Source: Cunninghamia lanceolata (lineage: Eukaryota; Streptophyta; Pinopsida; Cupressales; Cupressaceae). Taken from it: DNA of 64,000 bases. Below are positions 11,880 to 23,302 of the stretch, one piece after another. The stretch spans positions 8,308,001-8,372,000 of the forward strand of contig BSBN01000297.1 in the NCBI GenBank assembly GCA_027924645.1. The letters run 5' to 3'. Both the position numbers and the translations under genes were made by a program. Position 1 is the stretch's first letter; each line of letters opens with the position of its first letter. The notes beneath the pieces are model-generated. The model ran no database searches. It was not told the origin of the DNA and saw only the letters and a program-made list of their open reading frames with translations.

Positions 11880-12960
11880 GCATAGCATTGATGGGATGTT
11901 TGAGAGGCTTACCATCGTAGAGAAATCATATGCGTTGGATCCATAGACAAAGGTGACGATGTAGGGTCCCAACCAGTTCAGACTAAATTTTCCTTTTACA
12001 CCAATAGGAGCATGTATGTTATGTTGGTTCTCCTACAACACTGGGTCACCAATGTCAAAGGATCGATATAGAAATTGTTGATTATAACTGTGATTTAAGG
12101 TCTTTTGATAAGCTTGAAGGTGCTCGAGAGTATTGAGACATTGTTCATCAAGCGTTTCAAGTTGTAAAAGATACTGATCACAAAGAGTGTTATCATTAAT
12201 GAGGCTTTGAAGGGAAATCTACAAAGAAGAATTTCCAAATCCAAAGGCATAATAGGATCGACACCATACATAAGATTATATGGGGTAGTTCTTGTAGTTG
12301 TACAAATGCTCGTGTAATAGGCCCATAATGTATACAAGAGTTGAGTATGCCAATCTTTACCATGTTTATTGATTATCACCATTAGACTATGGATAGTATG
12401 GTGTAGAGAAGCATTTATGAATATGAAATTTATCAAGGAATTGCTTTCACATCCTTGTTCTTAAATGGAGTAACATTGTTAGAAACCAAGGCGGAAGGAA
12501 GTCCAAAATGAGAAATTATGTGATCAAGAAGAAAATGATAGATAACTTCAGCTGTCATGGATCGTAGTGGAGCAACTTCGACCCATTTGGTGAAGTAGTC
12601 TATTATTTTTATGATGAATGCATGACCTTTAGAATAAGGAGGAGACATTTTATCGATGATATCCAAACACAAAATAAAAAATAGCCAAGGTGCTACCTGA
12701 GCTCGAAGTCCCTGTGTAGGAGCTCTGATTAAGTTGCTATGTTGCTAGCACTTTTTAACATATGCAAAGGAATCTTGTTCCATGCTTGTCCAATAGTAAC
12801 CCATTTGAAGTGACTTCTGAACTAAGGCATGTCCACCAAAATGCCCCCCATAGGCACCTGAATGGGCCTCTTCAAGGGCAATAGGTATTTCAGCCTTAGT
12901 TAAGCAATGCATGAGAAGACCATTATAGGCTCGATGACAAAGAACATTAGAAAGTATGAT
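11880..12960 (-). pseudogene. TatA integrase
   Basis: Integrase joins element cDNA into the host genome. The zinc-binding part (about 12,930-12,760) is readable with frameshifts: a His pair (AHSGAYGGHF) and one Cys of the Cys pair. The catalytic core (12,672-12,433) reads IIDYFTKWVEVAP, with the first Asp present, but the second conserved Asp position reads SNNVTPF, so Asp is replaced by Asn. The next piece (12,436-12,095) has LWAYYTSICTTTRTTPYNL and PIMPLDLE, typical of Tat integrases. The C-terminal part to 11,880 has GKFSLNWLGPYIV and NAYDFSTM, a GPY/F-like module. Stops at several places make it dead. Confidence 0.8.
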
Positions 12961-13149
12961 ATGCCATGCAACAAGCTTACATATGCAAGTTCAAGTGCTT
13001 TTTGAGGAATTGTTCGAGAAGGTACCATCATGCAAATAATTAAATATATGGGAGTACCATTCCTTAGAATCAATATTGCAACAAAAGAGAAATTTGAAGG
13101 AAGAATTATCAATAACAATAGGTAGAGAAAGAGTATGAATTACAAAATG

Positions 13150-13620
13150 ATACTCATTTGCAAAATCATCAAAGGGTACAAGAGAAGTGGTGCTTGACAT
13201 TACATCCACATGGTGATTATATTTATGTGGATTGGTATCAATAGTGAAAGAAGAAAATTTATCTAACAATGATAAAGCCAAGTCACGATACTAGGATAAA
13301 TTATCTTACTTAGCTTGATAAGATCTTGTGACTTGCTTCATAATCAACTGCGAGTCACCATCTAGATATGAAGAGACTTGATATTGAGAGACAATGTATC
13401 CTGCAAGCAAGAAATAAGGGCTTCGTATTCAGTGATGCTATTAGTACAGAGAAAAATTATATGGAATGAAAGGGGAATTGGCTTACGCAAAGGGAGAACT
13501 AGTATTACACCATCTCCAAAACTAGTTCAATGCCTAGATCCATCAAAGAACAATTCCCACAGATGAACATCATCCAAAGAAAGGATATGATCATTAGGGA
13601 AAAAGTCTTGATTAGGAATG
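13150..13620 (-). pseudogene. TatA archaeal-type RNase H (aRH)
   Basis: Located between the gypsy RNase H and integrase, the normal Tat position. It begins WELFFDGSRH near 13,560 (first Asp), then TEYEALISCL near 13,420 (Glu), and after a one-base frame change a GDSQL motif near 13,345 (second Asp). The last Asp could not be placed with confidence. TAG stops and frameshifts inactivate it. In living Tat elements this domain adds a second RNase H activity. Confidence 0.7.
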
Positions 13621-13639
13621 GAGAAAGGAGAGGGTGCTT

Positions 13640-14090
13640 CGACTAAGTGGTCGGCTATAGCTTGTCCTTTAATTGCCTTTTGGGAGACAAATTTTAGGTC
13701 AAACTCAGTAAGCAACATAACCCATTTAGCTAAATGATTAGATAAGTCTATTTTAGAAAAGAGTTACTTGAGAGGATCTAACTTAATGATAACATGTGTT
13801 TCAACATGGAGGAGATAATTTATAAGATTATGTGTGGTGAATACAAGAGATAGGCATTATTTCTCTAATACTATATAATGAGTCTCATAATCTAATAAGG
13901 TTTGACTGATATAATATATAGCACGTTCCTTACCTTCATCATCATGTTGGGCTAATAAAGCTGCTACAACATGAGATGAAGTAGAAGTGTAGAGAAGAAA
14001 AGGATGTCTAGTTATGGCTAGAATCAAGATAGGAGGATTAACTAAGTAGCACTTAAGATCATCGAAGGCTTTTTGGCAATCCACATTCTA
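13640..14090 (-). pseudogene. TatA RT-linked RNase H
   Basis: The pieces 14,084-13,857 (FDDLKCYLVNPPIL, then YTSTSSHVVAALLAQHDDEGKERAIYY and LDYETHY) and 13,718-13,640 (WVMLLTEFDLKFVSQKAIKGQAIADHL) are the connection and RNase H part that follows gypsy RT. There is a stop after YIVLEK. The KGQAIADHL end leads straight into the aRH. Confidence 0.75.
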
Positions 14091-14099
14091 GTCAAAATG

Positions 14100-14990
14100 G
14101 ATATTATTTTTAGAATATGTGTGAAAGGAAGAGTTCGATCCGCCAGTTGTGGAATAAATCAACAAATAACCTAAATTTTTCCTTGTAAGTTATGAAGTTG
14201 AAAGATATTTTTCAATGGTGGCATGTTGACAATAGCATCAATCTTATTCATATCCATCTCAGTACCATGATACGAGACTATAAACCTTAATAGTTTGCCA
14301 AAGTCAACTCTAAAGATGCACTTATGGGGGTTTAAGTGCACGTTATAGATCTAAATGAGTTTAAAGATTTGATGAAGATTATGTACCTGATCTTGGCACA
14401 ATACTGATTTGGCCAAGATGTCATTGACATAGTCTTCTAGAATTTTGTGAATGAAGTCATGAAATATTAGAGTCATAGCATGTTGATAAGTTACGCCAAC
14501 ATTCTTAAGACCAAACAACATGACAACAAAACAAAAGTTGCCTCGAGGGGAAGTAAAAGCAGTCTTATACTGATCTTCAGGGTTGATGAGAATTTGTTTA
14601 TAACCAAAAAATCCATCCATAAAGGAAAGTAAAGCATGACCAGTTGTTGAATTGACTATCATATACATGTTTGGTAGAAGAAAATCATCCTTGAAGCATG
14701 CTTTATTTAGATCACAAAAATTGATGTAGATTCGAATACAGTTGTCGAGTTTAGTGATAATAACAATATAAAAGATCCAAGGTGAATAGTCAATGGGGCA
14801 GATAAAGCCATCTTGTAAGAGTTTAGCTATCTCTACTTTGACCATTAGGGCAACCTTGGGATTCATTTTGTGAATCTTCTATTTTATAGGTTGAGCATTA
14901 GGATATAGTATAATATTATGGACCATGACATTTGGGTCAATGCCAGACATATCCTCATATGACCAGGCATATAATTCAGGAAATTCACGT
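14100..14990 (-). pseudogene. TatA reverse transcriptase
   Basis: The open part (14,866-14,351, 171 codons) covers fingers and palm: VEIAKLLQDGFICPIDYSPW, INFCDLNKAC, FMDGFFGYKQI, TAFTSPRGNFCFVVMLFGLKN and the active-site segment, which reads LEDYVNDILAKS. The usual YVDD is therefore YVND, with the first catalytic Asp of the box lost. Upstream (to about 14,990) the linker WSYEDMSGIDPNVMVHNI is readable. Downstream (14,330-14,100) HLNPHKCIF and GKLLRFIVS continue the thumb with stops. Confidence 0.8.
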
Positions 14991-15010
14991 AAGAGAGTCG
15001 AATGAGTTTG

Positions 15011-15430
15011 TCACTCTTCCAAGGACAAGTATTTGTATGTTTTGTCAAGCTCAACTAACTTTCTATTAGTCCTAAAGGGAGTCATACCCGACTTATGGCA
15101 TATGGAATATGACATAACATTACCTAAAGGCCTAGAATCAACCAAGAAATTGTTCAAATTCTTACCAAAGGTTCTAACACTTAATAAGAAAGGTAGTGAA
15201 TCTAATCTACCCTTGTACATAGCTACAAATGTATCAGGTGCAAAAACTCTCTTATTTTTGTTCTTATGTGATGTTGAAACCTTCTTAGTCTTGTGCAGAG
15301 ACTGAACCGATGCCTCTCTGTATGTTAGATTATTTTGCATGATATCAAACAATGATATGTTAGCCTTAGTTTTCTTCAAATCCTCTATAACATCATAATC
15401 ATGATCAACTAGAGCATATGTTTTGGTCAC
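15011..15430 (-). pseudogene. TatA protease start fused to RT linker
   Basis: An open frame of 139 codons. Residues about 95-125 (FGKNLNNFLVDSRPLGNVMSYSICHKSGM) match the protease start of TatC, which reads FWKNLHNCLADSGAAGSIM. The catalytic D-S-G is D-S-R here. After KLVELDKT the sequence goes straight into the pre-RT linker (YKYLSLEE), so most of the protease is deleted. The upstream half (YDVIEDLKKTKANISLFDIM) is the usual gag-to-protease linker of Tat elements. Confidence 0.65.
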
Positions 15431-15439
15431 AATAGGAAT

Positions 15440-16480
15440 GTTTTGCTTGAATGACCTTCCCTAAAGTCCTTTTAGAGCTACTGGATTGTTATTAGCATTA
15501 GGATTAGGTGGGATGGGTTCATTATTAGGAGGAATTGATTATGTGAGTGGATATTTGTTCTTATTCCTCAAAAAGTAATTATTTTTGATTTTCTAAAAAA
15601 CCTGAGTTTCATCACATTCTTGCACTGATTCATTATCTTCTTCAAAAGCAAACACATATATATCTAGGAGCATTGTAGCACCCATGTCTCTAAAATTTAT
15701 AATCCCATAATTACTCTCATTCTTACCCTATTGGTTTGTCTAAGTTATTTTAGACATCTTTTCCAATTCTAGGCAATTTAATTCTAAATGGGTTGATGTG
15801 TCATGAAGTCTACACCAATTGGGTAAAGGATTTAGCTCAATAAAGTTTACTAAATTGGGTTGACTTCTAGATGCTAGATTTGTATTATCCATGGGAGTAG
15901 GTACCCCACCATTATTTGTCCTTGTATTCCACTATTTATTAGGCCTCTAATGATTAAACACCTTGTTCTGAAAGTTATGATTCTAATTATTGCTCTATTT
16001 GTTGAAATTATTCTTATTCTGATGATGAGGAGGGTTCGTGCCATAAGTCTTGTGAGTTCATTAGTCACTTGTGCAAGGGTCTTATTTAATGTCTCTAACT
16101 TAGAAGTCAAGTGAGAAGTTTGATCTTGGTTTGGTTTCACACCATTTGCTAGTGACCCAACCTAGTTTGTCATGTGTGTATTGAAAACAAGAACTTGGTT
16201 ACCTTCTTATTATTCAAAGAACAACTTCCCAAAATACTAAGGAATAGTAGGGTTAGTAGGGATGCTTTGGATCTACCCAGGATATGAAAGCATAGGAGGA
16301 AAAACCTGACTCAAGGGTGGTTGTACATAAATTGATTTTACCCTTGAGATGCAATACCTACTATAGGATTCATCAAGGTGTATTGTGTGTCAGAGAATTG
16401 TTAATAGCAAGGAGCATCCTAGGATACCCTAAGGAGGGTAAATTCCCAAAAGCTCCTCCAATCATGGGATGTATTTCATG
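15440..16480 (-). pseudogene. TatA gag C-terminal part with Cys/His motif
   Basis: Broken frames carry an Asn-rich linker and, at about 15,830-15,770, WCRLHDTSTHLELNCLEL, a Cys-His-Cys pattern of the kind found in Tat gag proteins for RNA binding. Stops are frequent and the frame changes at least twice. Confidence 0.5.
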
Positions 16481-17132
16481 ATGCACCTTGACAACCTTAA
16501 AGTAGACTGTAGCCAAAAAAGTTAAGTTCTATTCAACAAAATTATAATTAAAGGATCAATTACCCTAAAGTAGATCTAGATAGCAGTCATTTCTTGCATA
16601 GTATAAGGAGTGGTGAGCCTCTTGTAAAGATTATGAAATCTTGCATTAAACATGGTCAAAGGCTCATTGAGATTTATCCTACACCTAGCAAAATGATGGT
16701 AGCTAATCGATGGATCCATATAAACTTTGAAATGATTAATAAAATATGTCTCTAAATGGTTCTATTTTGTAATGGATCCATCTAGTAGATTCAAATACCA
16801 TGAATATGTAATTTCACCCAACAAATAAGGAAGAAGTCTACATACCACATCTTGATGTTGGATTCCATCCCTAATGACCACCTCTTTGAATGCTTGGATA
16901 TGCTCCTCTCCACTCCTTCCTTCTCCATAAATAAATTTTGGACAAAATTTCTTAGGGTTTATAAGCATCTCATGGAGATATCCAAGAATGGAAAGGGGAG
17001 TGTGATCACCATCAAAGAAATCCATGGGTAATCTATGTTTTGTATTGATAGGAGTCCCTAGATTTTGAGATCTAAGTAGGCTTGTTGATCTAGTGTTCCT
17101 TCATTTCATCTTACCACAATCACTCCTAGTCA
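16480..17132 (-). pseudogene. TatA gag (retrotransposon gag core)
   Basis: The frame probably starts MTRSDCGKMK near 17,132, meets a TGA after 10 codons, and is open from 17,025 to 16,762. It then continues past a TAG as NHLETYFINHFKVYMD and FARCRINLNEPLTMFNARFHNLYKR. The W-Y-L-N-L...GSITK-ETYFINHF block is the classic retrotransposon gag signature. Gag forms the virus-like particle. Confidence 0.75.
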
Positions 17133-17139
17133 TTCTATG

Positions 17140-18190
17140 TTGATTAAGATATTTAAACATTGTTCTCACAAAGGAAGTGTATCTAATCAATCTTCTTTGT
17201 TGACCAGATGGGAAAACCCTTGCTTGCTCTAGTTTTTATCAATTTAGAATGACCTTCCTCCTAGCACTTGTCTTGTTGATCATTCATTTCAGCACATGTA
17301 ACTCAAGTAGAATGGATATCACTCTACTCTTGAAAAGGTGACTAATCTTGCAAATCAGTTATCTCTAAGCTCCTTATTGGTTGGGTCATACTGGTGTTGG
17401 AGCAGCTAAGTGGTCTATGTGATTGTTTATTCAAGGGGCATGTGCAGGCAATCTTGAATCATCAATCTAGACCAATTTAATTAGATCTCTGAAAGATAGA
17501 TTTGATTTTAAGCCCAAATGTTTTTAACTTTAATCCTAATCTAATTTCAAAGAAAATACAAAAGATAAGGGTTTTAAGAAAGCAATGTAAAATAAACGGA
17601 CAACCTCAACATTTGATCTCCAATTCCTTGATAGATTTGATAAAATTCAAATTTAACCTACAATGCGGTGATAAGTATTGCACTCTACCACAAACATTAT
17701 AGAAGCAAGATTCTAAAGAGTTAGTGAGAAATTGGAATGAAAAACATGAAAACACCATACTACAACCAAATACTAAACTGAAAATGCAAACACATTAAAG
17801 AAAAAAATTCTATTAATTAGCATCTAAATTGGTTGGTTACAAATATTTAGCAAGATCTCCACACTGAAGATGTATATGACTTGCCCTATATGCCTTCATT
17901 CAAATTACAATGATAGCTTCTATGCAAAATCTCCTGGATTCCCCTCTTTACAATGCCTTGTGAAACATCTAAATACCCATCCTAGGTGCCAAAATCTGAA
18001 AAGCTCTTAACATTAGTTGGCTTGGGTTCTAAATTAACCCCCGGGCCCAAAATTTTAAATTTACAAGTCACATTCCTTTATTAAATTGGTATGTCCTAAG
18101 TTTACAATTAAATCCATTTAGGATTAATTTATTATTTTTGGTAAAGAATAAACAAATAAAATGAAACACTCAAATCACTATCCTTAAAGT
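17140..18190. other. Unclassified spacer upstream of TatA gag
   Basis: About 1 kb with no supportable gene. It is where a 5' LTR or leader of TatA would be expected, but no clear TG...CA pair or PBS was recognised. Confidence 0.35.
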
Positions 18191-18199
18191 AAGATTGAT

Positions 18200-20110
18200 G
18201 TTGTTGTTGGTGACTCCTACTAAGTGTGCTCTAGAAAGTGGCTCAGGAAGGTGGTGATGGCCTCATTCAAGTCATTTTGATTTGGCTCCTTGTGGTATTT
18301 GCAACAAAACTTATTAGAAAAGACTATTTTTTATCATATTGAATAGCTCTTTAAGTTGTGACAATTCACCCTGGAAAGCCTGTAATCCTGACTTGATTTT
18401 GATCAATTCATCAATAACATTCTTTTTTAATTTCCCGTGGATGAAGTCAATGAATTCTTTGAATATCATTGATGCAGGGTATAAGAAGTATGAGTTCTCC
18501 TAGAAGGTGCAAGGAATGCTTTCTATGAATTATTTAATTTTCACCATTGCAACATGTACTGCATTCTTTCTTAGAGCAAATTTATCCTTGCAACCCTTGA
18601 CCACATTTGTCCCCAACATGACATCCTAGATATACTCCAATAGCAACTCCTGACCATCTTTCTCAAAAATGACTAGCTGTTCAAGCTCATTGAAGGGGGT
18701 CTTATTCATTCTTTACAAAATTGGTAAGTATTGTTGCCAAACTAGAAGCTCTTCATCTAGAGACTCCTAAAATTTTCCCATGGAACTTGCCTTATCACTA
18801 ATTCTATGATAGGCTCTTAATGACTCCTTGATGATCCTACTGCCTAGGGTCTCGAATATGTTTATCCATGCAAAGGTAGCAGGGATCACCCCTCCCACAT
18901 TAGCTTGCTAGTTATCTCTCTTTAGGCTAGAAAGTATGGTTAGATCTAGGGAACTTGAGTCCATTGGACCCACTAGATGACGAATGCATGTAGTGAGTTG
19001 TCCCACCCGTGTCTTCAATTTTTTTATCACCTCATTCTTTCTCATTTGGTTTAGGATGGGGGAGAAACTAACTACAATGATTATTTTTCTTCCTCCCTAG
19101 TCTGATGGCCAAAGTTGATCCTATGTACCTGATAGTCCCCTAATGTCATCTGGTATTTTTCCTTGTCCACCACAAGGGTTGCTATCTCTACCATTCCTTC
19201 TCCTTGGGGAAAAACTATTATGGTTGACAATGTTTTGGCTCTCTTTTACATGGGTTTAGCCTTAAACATTTCAACCACCCTAGAGAATTCCTCATCCACT
19301 AGCAGATATGACCTTTTTCTTTTCTCCAATATGTTATTTAACTATATTGGTAGCCCCGTGCCCACTAATTCTCTAGGAGGAGAAGAGGGAGGAGTCTGAA
19401 CCCTCACTAAATTGAATCTAGGAGAGGAGGAAGGAGGAGACACAACAACATTTTGAGTGGTTGTATGTGAATCCTTTCTAGGTTCTAACTCTTGCAAGTC
19501 AAGATCTTGCACCAAGTGATCTAGATTTTCAACATCAAGAGCATTGGGTTCTTCAACCTTTTTTTCTTGATGAAATATTTGCATGTTGGGGTGAGTGGGA
19601 TGAGATGATGTAGGTGGAGAAAGTGGAGTAGATGGAGGTGGATTTGGTGGTGAATTGGGAGGTGGAAGAGACTCCTCTGTGGCTGATGTGACTTGAGTTA
19701 CCACCCTTCTTCTCCACTTGATTAGAGGTTGCATGTCCTCTTCTTCTTCTTCTTCTGAAATGACCTCAACTATTACCTCTTTCTCCTTCCTTTTGGAATA
19801 AGCACTTATTTTTATCTTTCCTTCATATCCTTAGGGGGTTTAAATGTTGGATGTGGGTCCTCCATAGGATAAGGCTCCTTGAGCCATTTTATTTTATTTT
19901 CTAGAACTACCTTGATTCTGGTGGCATTTGATGAATCCTCCTTGGAAAACTAGTTGATCTCATCCATTGGCTTATTAAACAGTTGTCCTTGTTACATGGA
20001 GGGTCCAATACTATGCCATCTTATTTAAGTCCTAAAATTCTCTTCACATGGAAGTCCTTCACCAACTTGAGGGTGAACCTGTGGTTTAATAGTTTGACTA
20101 ATGATCGTGC
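18200..20110 (-). pseudogene. Unknown long frame, Pro-rich then helical
   Basis: Reading right to left: VKDFHVKRILGLK near 20,080, then FNKPMDEIN and KIKWLKEPYPMEDPHPTFKPPKDM (to about 19,830), an acidic run (EEEEEED, 19,740-19,755), an open Pro/Ser-rich part (19,734-19,342) and a long, probably helical region (about 19,060-18,230, for example IKSGLQAFQGELSQLKELF). Six or more stops interrupt it, mostly TAG. The length was near 600 codons. It lies upstream of TatA gag on the same strand, as the extra first frame of Ogre elements does, so it may be an element gene. No family is recognised. Confidence 0.45.
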
Positions 20111-20760
20111 CTATCTTTCAATTATCACTAATATGGTAACTAATATCAATCATTAATTTAACATAACTATTAGGAATAGATTTGAAATTTGCAATTATTA
20201 CTATTTAATTTGAATCATTATTTCGAGTAAAAATAATAACATTATCATTATTAATTTTAATTATGATATAAGTTTTAATTAATAAATAAAATTTCAATTT
20301 TTTTCATTATTATTATTATCATTTAAATTGTTAATGTTACAGTTCTATACATTCTCAGGTGAAAAAGCACGAGTATATAGATTTCATGATTTTAACATTT
20401 TTGTAAAAATATTTAATGTTTCATGATTAAATTAGATAATGCAATCTCACAACTATGATTTATGTTTAAAAAATTAGCATTATTGAATTTCCTTTTTATA
20501 TTATTACATTACTATGTGTATACCTTTTCATTTTTTTCATTTATAAAAAAATATAAAACAATTGATCACTGATCAGTGGTCTTTAAATAACTGAATAATA
20601 TCTTACCTTCTCCAAGATCTCGGTGGATGTATTACATTAAATGAATTTCAAATTTTTTTACTAACGTGGCCTTGCTAAGTGAAGAAAAATGAGAATAATG
20701 CAGGTGGCAGTAGATTTGGTGAGGTAAGAAAATAAAAATCAAATCTGGTAATTAATAACC
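20111..20760. other. AT-rich spacer
   Basis: Very AT-rich, with many TTATTATT and TTTAATT words. No frame or repeat unit stands out. Confidence 0.5.
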
Positions 20761-20836
20761 CTCCATTTTTGCTCCTCGAGGAATGTCTCACCACCTTGAT
20801 TGTTTTTTTTATTATTAACTCCACTGCCTGGGAGAA

Positions 20837-20846
20837 AAAGATATAA
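20837..20846 (+). promoter_or_regulatory. TATA-like box before a possible first exon
   Basis: AGATATAAAC lies about 30 bp upstream of an ATG at 20,869. This is close for a plant TATA box, which would leave almost no 5' UTR, so the call is weak. Confidence 0.2.
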
Positions 20847-20868
20847 ACCTTGCCTGTTGAGAAAAAAA

Positions 20869-20976
20869 ATGGAGGATACAGAATTACAAAGAAGGAAAAG
20901 ACACAGAAAACTAAGGAGAAGAAACAAGAGGGTTGGAGAAGAAGGTTTGAAAGAAATCCACCAGTGCTATTCCCAG
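20869..20976 (+). CDS. Possible first coding exon of an unknown gene
   Basis: An ATG in a good context (AAAATGGAG) opens a 36-codon stretch, MEDTELQRRKRHRKLRRRNK..., very rich in Arg/Lys. It ends at CAG|GTATGC, a good plant splice donor; without splicing it would run only four codons more. The basic run could be a nuclear signal. No following exon was recognised, and the next readable gene piece (the PPR pseudogene) is on the other strand. It may be a fragment of a host gene or chance. Confidence 0.25.
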
Positions 20977-21549
20977 GTATGCAAATTTTGACTCTATTCT
21001 AGTTCTATTCAACTACAAAGTTTATCTTGCAAGTTTGATCTGGATTATATTTGGCTAAGAATGCCTTCATGTACACATAAATTTGGAAAATGTTTTACCT
21101 GCAAGACAAAACAAACATATATACTGTTAGCACTTTGATTTATAAATAATACGATACAAAAAGTATCCACAGTCATTGCCAATAGTATTATGCAATAATA
21201 AGTTTTCATTCAATTTTAGAGCCTCTTTGCAGACTATTAGAGAAAGAGAAGTGGTAAAGGAGAAAGAATAAAACAAAACTTCAGTCCTTTACCCCATTGG
21301 ACACAACATTCTTCTTATTAAAAGGTGTGCCTTTGCTGAGGTGCCATTTGATTCAACATTAGTTTTATGACATGGATCTACACTTTGGAGGTGCTCTTGA
21401 CAATATTTCTTCTGCCAGGCTCTCCCTGTATCCACGATTTTTCCATTCCCATTTTTCCTTTCGCAAGTTGAGCCCATTTAGAAGATGAATTCAAGCATAT
21501 AAGAAACACTAAAAAAAAATATAGCATAAGTGAATAAAGAATGACAAAA

Positions 21550-22120
21550 ATTTCCCTTCCGATTGCTTTGAAGGAAGTCCATACCCTGTTCGAATGTGCC
21601 ATTTTGCACAGGTATGGAGGACGTTGACAAGTCTGTGGAATTTGGCTTTACACCTACCAATTTCATTTGTTCAAAGATTTTTAAAGCCTTCTTAACAAAT
21701 CTATTTTGTGCGTATCCCACAATCATTTCATTACATGAGATGACACCTCCTTGAGGCATCCCACTAAGCGCTTCATGCACATTGTCTACGCTTCTACATT
21801 TTGCATACGTGCCTACCAGGGCACTCACAACTACAATGTTTGACAAAAATCCACTTTAAATTCTACTTGGTGGATGTCCTAACCATTTTCCAATGCTCCA
21901 GTTGGAGCCTGGGCACAGGGAATGTTGGTAAAGGTTGAGGAGTTGCATTTGCTAAAAAAGTTTCTAAGCCTTTTTAACAAACCCATCTGAAGATATATCT
22001 TGCACTCATGGCATTACATGAAATCTCATTTCTTGGAGGCTTTCTGTAAAGGGCAGGTGTCCTACCTGTGATTCCACATTTTGTATACGTGTCTCCTATG
22101 ACACATGTAGGTAGACACCT
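21550..22120 (-). pseudogene. PPR protein fragment
   Basis: Pentatricopeptide repeat proteins bind organelle RNA. The minus strand from about 22,000 reads TFTNIPCAQAPTGALENG, then DIHQVEFKVDF, and after a frameshift near 21,850 continues SNIVVVSALVGTYAKCRSVD, MPQGGVISCNEMIVGYAQNRFVKKALKIFEQM and VGVKPNS. The YAKC, GYAQN, A-K-FEQM and GVKPNS words are typical of plant PPR repeats of the PLS class. At 22,120-22,000 an older, more decayed repeat is visible (FVKKA). It is a short processed-looking or truncated piece: stops and a frameshift, no start and no E/DYW end. Confidence 0.75.
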
Positions 22121-22129
22121 GACAAAAAA

Positions 22130-22304
22130 AAGACTTTGATCTCGTTTGCCATAGTTTCTATGTTATTCTATTTATTAACTTTTGATTTGGAAGAATTGTA
22201 AAGTAAAAGAAATTAGAAAGTTTCTAATTTTTAAATTAAGAATATAAATTTAGAAAATGTCTCATCCTTTAAAATGTGAACTTTTATTATTATTTTTGAA
22301 AATA
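22130..22304. other. AT-rich spacer
   Basis: No gene or repeat seen. Confidence 0.4.
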
Positions 22305-22492
22305 TTTAGAATATAGATTTTATATTAAATAATTATCCTATTAACCCTTATATTTAAAATACAGAGTTTATTTTAAATCCAGTTAACTGTCCTATTAACC
22401 CCTTACATTTAGAATATGGATTTTATTTTAAATTCATGGACCTATTACCTTTTGTATTTAGAATATAGACTTTACTTTAATTTCAATTAATG
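22305..22492. repeat. ~50-bp AT-rich tandem repeat, four copies
   Basis: Units start at 22,305, 22,353, 22,408 and 22,457, each beginning TTTA(G/A)AATA and holding TTTATTTTAAAT and CCTATTA(A)CC in the first three. Spacings are 48, 55 and 49 bp. Confidence 0.7.
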
Positions 22493-22499
22493 ATGTATC

Positions 22500-23120
22500 A
22501 TTTTTTTTTGAACTAGGAGAAGGACCTAGAACTTATTTGTACTTTAATTCTTGTATATAAGGGATTGATAGGGTTTGATAATAAAATAAATATACCTTGA
22601 GTAAAGAATTTAGTGGGAAGTAAAATTTAGATCTATTTTGACGTCGAAATTGTTAGGGAATTTTAATGTGTGAATAATATTATTTATATTGTGTAAATTA
22701 AAACAATTTAGATAGCATGTAGTATATGGTATAAATGTAAGTTAGTATGTGATTCTCTTTCCTTGCTTATAAATGATTTCCTCTTTACCATTTAATTTCA
22801 TAAAAAGGTAACTCACAATTTAGTTGTAATTTTTCCATGCCAAGAACTAAATTTTCTGTACTATAATAGTTTCTCTTTACTATTCGTTTGAAATTAAATT
22901 TATAATTGCTATGGAAGAAATATAGTTTTGTGTGGCAATAATTTTGAATGATGCATACATTTAACCAATTCAAACAATGCTAGCTTAGGATAAACAAGTA
23001 AAAACCATTTAGTCCCATTAAACACATAAACTGGAGGATAGTTCAAGAATTATGGTTTGAAAATGAAACTACAAGTCTAAATCATGGCACAATGTTCCCT
23101 AAGGTTAGGCTTTTGTTGGA
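22500..23120. other. AT-rich spacer
   Basis: No supportable frame or structured repeat. Confidence 0.45.
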
Positions 23121-23132
23121 AATGGGCTCCAT

Positions 23133-23302
23133 CATATGCTCTCACCTCACCTTCGCGGACCTTGGTGATCAGAAAATGAGACTTATCGACAGCACAAGTC
23201 TAATTCAGAGATGACTTGAAGATTGTCAGATAGGGCAACTAGTCCAAAAAAGAAACCCTAACTATTGTATGCTCTCACCTCGCCTTCATGGATCTTGGTA
23301 AA
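23133..23302. repeat. Direct repeat pair around TATGCTCTCACCTC
   Basis: A ~38-bp block starting TATGCTCTCACCTC and ending GG(A/C)...CTTGGT occurs at about 23,133 and again at about 23,266, 133-135 bp apart, with a few differences. Confidence 0.55.

Larger units (their letters stand above)
11880..17132 (-). mobile_element. TatA: decayed Tat-type Ty3/gypsy body
   Basis: Read right to left the minus strand shows gag, a Cys/His motif, protease, RT, gypsy RNase H, aRH and integrase, the order I associate with the Tat/Ogre group of plant gypsy elements. All domains have stops or frameshifts. The protease-to-RT link is shortened: the protease start (FLVDS) is followed after about 20 codons by the pre-RT linker, so the rest of the protease and the G-patch seen in TatB are missing. 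No LTR could be placed with confidence. The PMD-like gene at 9.7-10.9 kb probably belongs to the same element. Confidence 0.8.
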
